From Actinobacteria bacterium OV320 (GTDB taxonomy: Bacteria > Actinomycetota > Actinomycetes > Streptomycetales > Streptomycetaceae): a DNA stretch of 64,000 nucleotides. The notes under the pieces were generated by a model that made no database searches, was not told where the DNA came from, and was given only the letters and a program-made list of their open reading frames with translations. Positions 34,561-42,208 of this stretch are shown here, one piece after another (the first letter of the stretch is position 1; each line of letters starts with the position of its first letter). The stretch spans positions 1 to 64,000 of the forward strand of contig LJCX01000033.1 of NCBI GenBank assembly GCA_001298545.1, read 5' to 3'. The position numbers were made by a program, and so were the translations under genes.

Positions 34561-36114
34561 TCAGTTCCTGATGCTGAGTTCGTCCGCGCAGTTCGCCTGG
34601 TAGGGCGCCGGGACGTATCCCTGGACCCGGTCGCCGACCGCGTCGAGGGCGTTGGGCACGGCCAGGGGGATCACCGCGTAGCTTTCGTTCGCGATGGCCT
34701 CGAAAGCCTGCACCGCGGTTTTGACCTCGGCCGGGGTGCTTGCGGCGTGGACGGCCGCCAGTGCCTTGTCGGCCGGTCCGGGGTCGGACTGGGAGAACAC
34801 GTTGCCCGTCGCCGCGAGGAAGCCGAGGGGGTCGATGGGGGTGGGGGCGAGGGCGCTGTAGGTGATCACTCCGAGCTGGAAGTCGCTCTTGCTCAGTTTG
34901 TCGATGAGGGAGCTGGTCGGCTGTGGATTGACGGAGACCTTGACGCCGGCTTCGGCCAGCATCGGGACGAGGGCCTGCGCGGCGAGCTTGCCGGGGCCCG
35001 AGTCGCTGGACACGATCAGCTCGAGGTTCTGGCCGCTGTAGTCGGACTGCTCAACCAGGTCCTTGGCCTCGGCCAGATCGGTGGTGGACCACGTGCAGGT
35101 GGGGCACTTGGTGACGCCGGGGACCTGCTGTGGCAGCAGTGACGTCGCTAGGCTCGCCTCTCCGACGTATCCGCCGGCGACGAGCTTCTTGTAGTCGACG
35201 GCCAGCGCGATCGCCTTCCGGAGGCGGCCGTCCTTGAGGGGTCCGGACTTCGTGTTCGTGGTCAGGACGCTGACCCCGGACGACGGTGCGCCGACGATGC
35301 TGTCCTTGGGGTACTGGGCGGCCGCCTCGAGCTCCACACCGTTGACGACGTCCACGGCCCCGCTCTGGAACTGCAGGAGCTGCTGGCCCCCGTCCGCGAC
35401 GACCTTGTAGTCGACGCCGTCGAGGTAGGGCAGGCCGGACCGGTAGTAGTGCGGATTGCGGGCAAGGCTGATGGACTGCCCCACGGCCTCCTTGTTGACC
35501 ATGAAGGGGCCTGCCCCGACGGGCTTCTTCCAGTACGCCGCCTCGCTCTTGCCGCCGTAGTTGTCGGGGAAGACCGCGGCGTTGGCGGTGGACAGGACTG
35601 CGGGCAGGGTCTCGTCGGCCTGGGACAGGTTGAAGACGACGGTCTTCGGGTCCGGCGTCTCCACGGACTTGATGGAGGAGAAGTAGCTGCCGTACAGCTC
35701 GCCCTTGCTCCACAGTCCTTCGGAGAACTTGACGTCCGCGGAGGTGACGGGCTTGCCGTCGCTGAACTTCGCGGCCGGGTTCAGCGTGAACGTCAGGGTC
35801 TTGGCCGCGGGATCGGTCTTGTACGACGAGGCCAGGGCCGGCAGGACCTTCTTGCCGTCCGGGGTGGAGCGCAGGAGCGACGCGTACACCTGTGGGAACA
35901 CTCTGAAGCTCTGGGTCGCCAGTGCCTTCTGCGGGTTCCAGGTGTCGATGGCGCTGCCGAGCGACATCGCGAGCGAGCCGCCCCGCTTCGCGGGACCGGT
36001 GGCGGACTCGGACGGGGAGGAGTCCGAACTGCTGGTGCCGCATCCGCTCAGAAGGAGGGCGGCGGCCGTCAGCGCGGCACCGCACGCTGTGGCCTGGGTT
36101 GTTGAATGGCGCAT
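34561..36114 (-). CDS. ABC-transporter solute-binding lipoprotein (SBP_bac_5 family)
   Basis: A 517-residue binding protein. The lipobox LLLSGCGTSSS (cysteine about residue 25) follows a signal peptide; the mature part has the peptide/nickel-type SBP_5 order: GGSLAMSLGSAIDTWNPQKA, LASSYKTDPAAKTLTFTLNP, FSDGKPVTSADVKFSEGLW, VGAGPFMV, LRKAIALAVDYKKLV. No permease or ATPase genes lie next to it, so it is an orphan that must use a transporter encoded elsewhere or act as a sensor. The AGTTA-N5-TAACT palindrome at 36136-36150 lies just ahead of it. Confidence 0.9.
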   Translation of the reverse strand: MRHSTTQATACGAALTAAALLLSGCGTSSSDSSPSESATGPAKRGGSLAMSLGSAIDTWNPQKALATQSFRVFPQVYASLLRSTPDGKKVLPALASSYKTDPAAKTLTFTLNPAAKFSDGKPVTSADVKFSEGLWSKGELYGSYFSSIKSVETPDPKTVVFNLSQADETLPAVLSTANAAVFPDNYGGKSEAAYWKKPVGAGPFMVNKEAVGQSISLARNPHYYRSGLPYLDGVDYKVVADGGQQLLQFQSGAVDVVNGVELEAAAQYPKDSIVGAPSSGVSVLTTNTKSGPLKDGRLRKAIALAVDYKKLVAGGYVGEASLATSLLPQQVPGVTKCPTCTWSTTDLAEAKDLVEQSDYSGQNLELIVSSDSGPGKLAAQALVPMLAEAGVKVSVNPQPTSSLIDKLSKSDFQLGVITYSALAPTPIDPLGFLAATGNVFSQSDPGPADKALAAVHAASTPAEVKTAVQAFEAIANESYAVIPLAVPNALDAVGDRVQGYVPAPYQANCADELSIRN

Positions 36115-36135
36115 AACTTTCCTTGCAGTTTCGTA

Positions 36136-36150
36136 AGTTACCTACTAACT
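36136..36150. promoter_or_regulatory. Small palindrome upstream of the binding-protein gene
   Basis: AGTTACCTACTAACT (AGTTA-N5-TAACT) lies 22 bases upstream of the binding-protein start in an AT-rich stretch. It could be an operator or part of the promoter; no dedicated regulator is adjacent. Confidence 0.35.
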
Positions 36151-36524
36151 GGACCCGCAATCTATGGTGGGGCGGGTCGCTCGTCTAGACGTAAGGGTGA
36201 AAAGGGATGCGATAACTCAAGACGGCTCTGGTCGGCGCCGTCATCCGGGTCCTTGAGGTCTGCTGACGTCGTGTCGCACCGTCGGTCCATCAAGGCCTCG
36301 TCTGCGCGCGGCGCGACGGCACCGGGCCCGAGACGGATCCCTCATGGGCATGGTGGACCGCTGGCCTTACCAGGAGCCGCCCTGGCCCGGGGCCTGTGCG
36401 CCCTGGACGAAAGTGACCATCCGTTTCGATCCGATGACGTCGACCGATTGATCGGTGCCCACGGGTTCGGACCGTGATGGAGAGCCTTGCTCGCGTCGAT
36501 CTGATGGGGCCGCAGCCCGTAGTC

Positions 36525-36830
36525 CGAGTAGTCCTGAGGCCCTTCCGGTGCCCTGGCCTGGCTCGTGGCCACGAGGCTCAGTCCGAAGTCCGTGGCCTCG
36601 GAAACGCGCAGCGGCCGGCCGTCGAGATGGGCGCCGCCGCCCGCGAGCGCGGTGCAGGTCTCGCCGGTCAGCGGCAGGTGGACCACGGTGAGCACCGGCT
36701 GGTTCTCGCGCACGAGTGTGGCGGTCACCGCCCATTCCGGCAGGCCGTGCAGGTGGTTGACGTTACCTTCAGCCGGATCCACGACGCACCATTCGCCGGA
36801 GGGAAGGGCTCCGCCCTCGAGCGGCTGAAA
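36525..36830 (-). pseudogene. Inositol monophosphatase-family fragment
   Basis: The minus strand reads GEWCVVDPAEGNVNHLHG (IMPase motif with the metal-binding VDPAEGN variant), then WAVTATLVRENQPVLTVVHLPLTGE and GGGAHLDGRPLRVS. This is the middle third of an inositol-monophosphatase-like protein; both ends are missing and the sequence after about 36525 no longer fits the family. A second relic of the same family is at 46870-47277. Confidence 0.8.
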
Positions 36831-36839
36831 CGAGCCAGG

Positions 36840-37261
36840 TCATCGTCATGCGGCGAGGGCACCCGCTCACCCGCGTCGAAGCTGTCACCGCCGCGCGGTA
36901 CGCCGAGGCCGAGTACATCACCATCTCGCGGCGCGGAAGGTTCGACAACGCTCTCGACGAGGCTCTGGCGCTGCTCGGCCTCACTCGGCGTGTGGTGGCG
37001 ACCGCGCCCACCGAAGGGGCCGGGCTGGAGTTCGTGCGCGAGTCCGACCTCCTGGTCACAGCCCCTGAATCCACGACACACGCAGCGGCTGCGGATCTTG
37101 GCCCGGTCCTGCTCCCGCTGCCGTTCGAACTGCCCTCGGACTCCGTGTACCTGTCGTGGCATCAGCGCTATGACACCGACCCTGCGCATGTGTGGCTACG
37201 TGGGCTGGCGCGGGCTGCGTTGGCCGGTCCGACGAGAGGCCGGAATCAGGCAACACGTTGA
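36840..37261 (+). pseudogene. LysR-family regulator, C-terminal fragment
   Basis: From about 36848 the plus strand encodes RRGHPLTRVEAVTAARYAEA and FVRESDLLVTAPE, followed by LPFELPSDSVYLSWHQRYDT and a proper stop. That is the second half of a LysR substrate-binding domain. The helix-turn-helix half is absent; in its place is the oppositely oriented phosphatase fragment. A 137-codon frame remains open, but a LysR protein without its DNA-binding domain is not functional as a regulator. Confidence 0.8.
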
Positions 37262-37400
37262 CAACCGCGCCGTCCGGCCGCGGTCCGCGACAGGGGGGGT
37301 GAACCGGGTGCGGGTGACCGGGCACGTACGGGATCGTGTCATTTCGTAACCGTCGAGACTGCGTTGTTTGACGTGGCCCCGACAGCGCTTCCCGACGGCC

Positions 37401-38339
37401 CTAGCGCTGCTGCCGGCTGACCGTGGTTGTCGTCAACGGCGTCAACGAGGCCGCGGTCGTCGCCTCGCGGAGCAGCTCGGCCAGTTCCTTCATGACCTCG
37501 GCGGAGACGTGGGCATGCCATGCCAGTGTGATGCTCGAGATCGCGGGGCGCCCCGCCAGTCGCGCGAATCGAACGCCGGGGAGGGTGGACCCCGAAACGG
37601 CCCTGGACACCAGTGCCAGGCCGTCACCCGCGGCGACCAGCCCCAGGATCAGCTCGGTACCGAGCGCCTCGTACCGGATCCGCGGCACGAAGCCGGCGCG
37701 CTGGCACGCGGAAAGCGTGACGTTGAGGAGGACGCTGGTGGGCTGCCTGCTGTAGACGATGAAATCCTCGTTCGCCAGGTCCGCCAGATCGATCTCGGCA
37801 CCGGCGAGCCGATGCCCGTAGGGCAGTGCGGCGACGAGCTCGTCCTCATGAATCAGGACCGAGCTGTCGCGTGCCTCGGGGATCGTGCCCCGCACGATCA
37901 CGGCATCGAACCGCACGGTGCCGAATCCCTCGACCAGGCCTTCGGTATGGCCTTCGCTGAGTTCCCAGACGATGTCGGGATGACGGGCCCGCATTGTCTT
38001 CACGGTGGCGGGCAGCGACTCGATGGCCATGGATTCGATAGCGCCGAGGACGATCCGCTGGCGCTCGCCCCTGCTGAGGTCGGCGACCATCGCGGCTGCG
38101 TTGTCCCACCGGCGCAGCAAGGTGTGCGCTTCGCGGCACATCAGCATCCCTGCCTGGGTGAGGGTCACCCCGTGACTGCCGCGCTCGAACAAAGGTGTCC
38201 CGAGTGCGCTTTCGAGTGCCTTGATGTGGCGGCTCACCGGAGGCTGCGCCAGGTGCAGCCGAGCGGCGGCACGGCCGAAATGCAGCTCCTCCGCGACAAC
38301 GAGGAAGACCCGCAACTGCTGGAAGGTCGGGTCGCTCAT
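37401..38339 (-). CDS. LysR-family transcriptional regulator
   Basis: A 312-residue LysR protein; ATG 38339 begins MSDPTFQQLRVFLVVAEELH and the HTH spans about 5-65 (FGRAAARLHLAQPPVSRHIKAL). The rest is a type-2 periplasmic-binding-like effector domain. The frame is open upstream, but homology starts here. Divergent from the MFS/M20 pair with a 200-base gap, the classic LysR layout, so it probably activates those genes in response to their substrate. Confidence 0.92.
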   Translation of the reverse strand: MSDPTFQQLRVFLVVAEELHFGRAAARLHLAQPPVSRHIKALESALGTPLFERGSHGVTLTQAGMLMCREAHTLLRRWDNAAAMVADLSRGERQRIVLGAIESMAIESLPATVKTMRARHPDIVWELSEGHTEGLVEGFGTVRFDAVIVRGTIPEARDSSVLIHEDELVAALPYGHRLAGAEIDLADLANEDFIVYSRQPTSVLLNVTLSACQRAGFVPRIRYEALGTELILGLVAAGDGLALVSRAVSGSTLPGVRFARLAGRPAISSITLAWHAHVSAEVMKELAELLREATTAASLTPLTTTTVSRQQR

Positions 38340-38539
38340 ACCCTCGACGGTATCAACGACCAGCGGTATTGGTATTGGACTCCGGCGGCGGATGAGCGAA
38401 TGATTTTGGCCACGCCACAGCCTCTCAATCGGCGGACGGGATCCCTGCCAAGGGGCCTTCGAGCTCGCTCGCCCGTTACTGGCGGCATCCAGGCCATCAG
38501 GCCGTTCCAGCGTCGTCCGGACACCAGGAGTGAAATGCG

Positions 38540-39865
38540 ATGACCGCCACCACTGCATCACGGACTGCTCAAAGACGGGTGTTCTGGGCCACCACGATCG
38601 GGGTCTCGGTCGAATGGTTCGACTACGCGATCTACGGTGTCATGGCACCCGCGATCGCTCATAACTTCTTCCCGCAGGAAAGCCACACCGCTGGGCTGCT
38701 GGCCACCTACGGGGTCTTCGCGCTGTCGTTCCTGGTCCGCCCGCTGGGCAGCATGTACTTCGGCAGCCGTGGCGACCGGATCGGCCGCCGCAACACCCTG
38801 CTCACGGTCATCCTGCTGATGTCGGGCGCCACCGCCGCCATCGGCCTGCTGCCGACCTACACCGCCGTGGGCCTTGTCGCTCCTCTGCTGCTCCTGGTGG
38901 TGCGCATGGTGCAGGGCTTCTCCGCAGGAGGAGAATTCGGCGCCGCGGCCCTGCTCTACGAGCACGTGGGCGAGCGGAAGCGAGGCATGGTGTTCGGTCT
39001 GTTCAACCTCTCGTCCTACGTGTCCGCCCTCTCCGCACTGGGCCTGTCCGCCTTGCTCACCCAGCTCATCGGTGAGACCCAGGTGAACGCGTGGGGGTGG
39101 CGGGTGCTGTTCCTGATCGCGCTGCCGCTCGGGCTGACCGGCCTGTATCTGCGCCGACGGGTGGAGGAGAGCGCGGTCTTCATCGAAATGACCAAGAGCG
39201 GAACGGTGGCCGAGCGCCCGGTCAGGGAGGCCGTGACACGGCAGCGCAAACGGCTGTTCAGCTTCTTCGGACTGATCATGCTCAACTCGGTGGCCTACTA
39301 CGTGCTCAACGCCTACCTGCCGACCTACCTGTCGGAGAACGCCGGCGTCAGCAGAGTCACCGCGCTCACCGCGTCCGCCCTGATCTCGCTCACGATGATC
39401 TTCCTCCAGCCCTTGTACGGTCTGCTGTCCGACCGGATCGGCCGCAAACCGGTCCTGCTGTTCGCCGCGGTCGGCCTCCTCGTGGTACCTCTCCCCACCT
39501 TCTTCATCGCCGGCCTCGGCACCTTCGCCTTCGTCTACCTCGGCCAACTCCTCTTCGTCCTCGCGGCCGCCCCGACAAGCGCACTCGCGGCGGTGGTCGG
39601 CAGCGAACTGTTCCCGGCGCATCTCCGCTACAGCGCGCCGACCATCGGCTACAACTTCGCCTACGCCGTTTTCGGCGGCACCGCGCCCCTCATCTGCGCG
39701 GCGCTGCTGGGGGGCACCGGCAGCCAACTGGCGCCGCCGATCTACATCATGGCCGTCGCGGTGGTCGCCTTCCTCATCCTGGCCTTCACCCTTCCGGAGA
39801 CCGCACCGTGTGTAAAACGCAGCCGTCCGGCACCCGTCGACGAGCGCGAGAGCGAGCTCCTGTGA
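38540..39865 (+). CDS. MFS transporter, metabolite:H+ symporter (MHS) type
   Basis: A 441-residue transporter with twelve predicted spans. VSVEWFDYAIYGVMAPAIAH and GSMYFGSRGDRIGRRNTLL (the MFS loop 2-3 motif), and LLSDRIGRKPVLL in the second half, are typical of the proline/betaine/citrate MHS group. AGGAG precedes the ATG. Its stop overlaps the GTG of the M20 gene (GTGA), indicating uptake of the molecule that the peptidase then hydrolyses. Confidence 0.92.
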   Translation: MTATTASRTAQRRVFWATTIGVSVEWFDYAIYGVMAPAIAHNFFPQESHTAGLLATYGVFALSFLVRPLGSMYFGSRGDRIGRRNTLLTVILLMSGATAAIGLLPTYTAVGLVAPLLLLVVRMVQGFSAGGEFGAAALLYEHVGERKRGMVFGLFNLSSYVSALSALGLSALLTQLIGETQVNAWGWRVLFLIALPLGLTGLYLRRRVEESAVFIEMTKSGTVAERPVREAVTRQRKRLFSFFGLIMLNSVAYYVLNAYLPTYLSENAGVSRVTALTASALISLTMIFLQPLYGLLSDRIGRKPVLLFAAVGLLVVPLPTFFIAGLGTFAFVYLGQLLFVLAAAPTSALAAVVGSELFPAHLRYSAPTIGYNFAYAVFGGTAPLICAALLGGTGSQLAPPIYIMAVAVVAFLILAFTLPETAPCVKRSRPAPVDERESELL

Positions 39866-41310
39866 GCATCCTCGAGAGTGGTTCCGCAGCCCGCGCGATC
39901 GATGTCGACCGCGCACTGGCGACGGTGTCCACCATGGTCCGCCAGGACACCCGCACGGAGACCCCGCAGGAGAGCTCGGTGGTGCTGTGGGTGCGCGACC
40001 GGATGGACGAGTTGGGACTCGACACCCATCTGGTGCCCGCGGGCGGAGACCGTGTCAACGCGGTCGGCGTCTGGCGCGGATCAGGTGGCGGACCCTCGCT
40101 GATGTTCAACGGGCACGTCGACACCAACCCGGTCACCGAAGGCTGGACCCGCGATCCATGGGGCGGCGACGTGGACGGCGGATACATATACGGCCTCGGC
40201 GTGTCCAACATGAAGGCGGGCTGCGCGGCCTACCTCGAAGCGATCCGCGCGCTGCGTGAAGGCGGGTGGCAGCCGAGCGGGGACGTGGTGCTCACCTTCG
40301 TGGTCGGTGAGCTGCAGAACGGCGTCGGAACCCGTGCCGTGCTCGACGCAGGCTATCGGGCCGACCACTTCGTCAACTGCGAGCCGACCGACCTCACCGC
40401 CCTGACCACACACGCGGGCGCCGTCATGTTCCGCATCGAACTCATCGGATCGACCCGGCACATGTCCAAGCGCGAGGAGTCGGCCGACGCACTCGCGGCA
40501 GCCTCTCGTCTCCTGCCGCTGATCAACGAGATGAGCTTCTCCGGCGCTGCCGACCGCGACGCCCAGGTCACCAACCGAGCGCACATCGGCAGCCTGCGAG
40601 CCGGTCTCGGCAGGCAACTCCTGCAAACCAGGCCACCCCAGGTGGCCGACGTCGCCGAGTTGCAGGGGAGCGCCCGGTTCGGCCCCGGACAGAACGCGGA
40701 GACCGTCCTTTCGGAGTTGCGTGAGGTGACATCGCGTGTCTGCGTGCACGGAATCACCGGGACGGTCGAGGAACTGACCGACGGCGGCCCCACGCTGGAC
40801 CAGCCGTTCCACGCCGACCGGGACAGTCTCGTCGTACGCACCGTCAATGACGCGTACGGCCTGCTGCGGGGGAGGACACAGCCCACCGGCGCGATCCAGC
40901 CGTACTGCTACTACGGCAGCGATGCCTCGCTTCTGCAACACGTCGGCGGCATGCCCGGAATCGTGTGCGGCCCCGGTGGCAAATACAACACCATGCCCGA
41001 CGAGCGAGTGTCCGTCGAGGACTATCTCGACGCCATCCGGCTCTACGTCATGACCACCGCCCGCCTCTGCGGGCGACCGGACGCTCCAGCAGGAGCGCGG
41101 CCGGATCGCCCGAAAGGAGACACATCATGCCCTTCTGGTCCGCCACCATCCCCACCCAGCCCTCCCACGGAGGCGCCGGCGTGCACATCTTCATCGTCGA
41201 CGCCGCCCGTTACGAGCAAGCACGTGGCGACGCCCTCGAAAGTGCCCAACTCCCCGACGCACGGCGCCATCGCCGCGACGCCGCTCTGGACATCCAGCAC
41301 CTCGCCGTGA
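39862..41310 (+). CDS. M20-family metallopeptidase/amidohydrolase with aberrant C-terminus
   Basis: Start GTG 39862, coupled to the MFS gene. The M20 core is intact: FNGHVDTNPVTEGWTRDPWG, GLGVSNMKAGCAAYLEAIRAL, CEPTDLT and the end YYGSDASLLQHVGGMPGIVCGPG. Substrates of M20 enzymes are N-acyl amino acids, dipeptides or carbamoyl compounds. Homology ends near residue 410 (about 41100), but no stop follows; the frame continues for about 70 residues of proline/serine-rich sequence (PSGPPPSPPSPP) that overlaps another frame with a better start. The original stop appears lost. Confidence 0.85.
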   Translation: MSILESGSAARAIDVDRALATVSTMVRQDTRTETPQESSVVLWVRDRMDELGLDTHLVPAGGDRVNAVGVWRGSGGGPSLMFNGHVDTNPVTEGWTRDPWGGDVDGGYIYGLGVSNMKAGCAAYLEAIRALREGGWQPSGDVVLTFVVGELQNGVGTRAVLDAGYRADHFVNCEPTDLTALTTHAGAVMFRIELIGSTRHMSKREESADALAAASRLLPLINEMSFSGAADRDAQVTNRAHIGSLRAGLGRQLLQTRPPQVADVAELQGSARFGPGQNAETVLSELREVTSRVCVHGITGTVEELTDGGPTLDQPFHADRDSLVVRTVNDAYGLLRGRTQPTGAIQPYCYYGSDASLLQHVGGMPGIVCGPGGKYNTMPDERVSVEDYLDAIRLYVMTTARLCGRPDAPAGARPDRPKGDTSCPSGPPPSPPSPPTEAPACTSSSSTPPVTSKHVATPSKVPNSPTHGAIAATPLWTSSTSP

Positions 41311-41339
41311 AGGAGATCCGTCCCCACTGGGGCGCATGA
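41127..41339 (+). CDS. Small hypothetical ORF overlapping the M20 tail
   Basis: A 70-codon frame beginning MPFWSATIPTQPSHGG with AAAGGAGA eight bases ahead of the ATG, one of the best ribosome sites around. Codon use looks genuine, while the overlapping M20 frame reads as out-of-frame low complexity. The protein ends RPHWGA and is not recognised. It may be the start of a truncated gene whose remainder was deleted before the divergent glycosidase gene. Confidence 0.5.
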   Translation: MPFWSATIPTQPSHGGAGVHIFIVDAARYEQARGDALESAQLPDARRHRRDAALDIQHLAVKEIRPHWGA

Positions 41340-41440
41340 CACCCGCGAAAGGGACCGGCCGTGGATCATGCGTGCAGGTTCGACGGGTGTCGCCGGTGTG
41401 TGTTCGGTGTCCGACTCGAAGGCCGGGCCGGCCACCCCTC

Positions 41441-42208
41441 TCAAGGCGTGAGGTAGCAGGTCTTGCCCACGCCGGGCAGCGGATCCGCGCCGATGGCCCC
41501 GGTGGTGCAGCGGGTGCCGCCGGTGAAGGACTTGTAGACGAAGCGGCCGCGTGCGCCGTAGGCGACAGTTCGCTGTCCGTTGAAACCGCACGTGCCTTCT
41601 TCGGCGGAGCAGACGGTGGCGTAGCCGGGCGGGCCCGCGGTGGAGGCGTAACAGGCCTTCGATTCGCCGGGGATCGGGTCGCCGAACGTGGTGTCGGTGC
41701 ACGGGGTGTCGCCGGTGGCCGTGATCGTCGTGAACGCGCCGTAGGCGCCGTACATCACCGGCTGTCCGGCCACCGCAGGGCAAGTTCCGTTCTGGTCCGC
41801 GCACTTGGTCCAGCCGCCGGGTGGGCCTCCGGCAGGCGGCAGGTAGCAGGATTTGGCGACGCCGTCGATGGGATCGCCGAAGTGGGCGTTGGTGCAGGCG
41901 ACGGAGCCCTTGGCGACCTGGTGGGCGAAGTTGCCGCCTGCGCCGTAGGCGATGTCACGGTTGTAGCCGGGTACGGCGCAGGTGCCGCCCTCGGCCGCGC
42001 AGACGGTGTATCCGGGAGGTCCCCCCGCGTCGGCCACGTAGCAGGACTTGACGAGATTCGCCGCCGGGTCGCCTCCGAAGGAAGCGCTGGTGCACGGCGT
42101 ACTGTCGGCTGCCGTCTTGTAGGTGTACGTTCCGGCGCCGTAGGCCACGGAACGGATGCCGCTGAAGGAGCACCTGTCGCCCTCGCCCGCACATCGGGTG
42201 TAGCCAGG
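41441..42208 (-). repeat. Four about 63-residue cysteine repeats (protein level)
   Basis: Within the GH78-like protein, units start about every 190 bases. Spacing of the four cysteines and the YGA and GDP blocks is kept, while the rest diverges, so duplication is old. They probably bind a polysaccharide or the cell wall; I know no family name for them with certainty. Confidence 0.8.
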
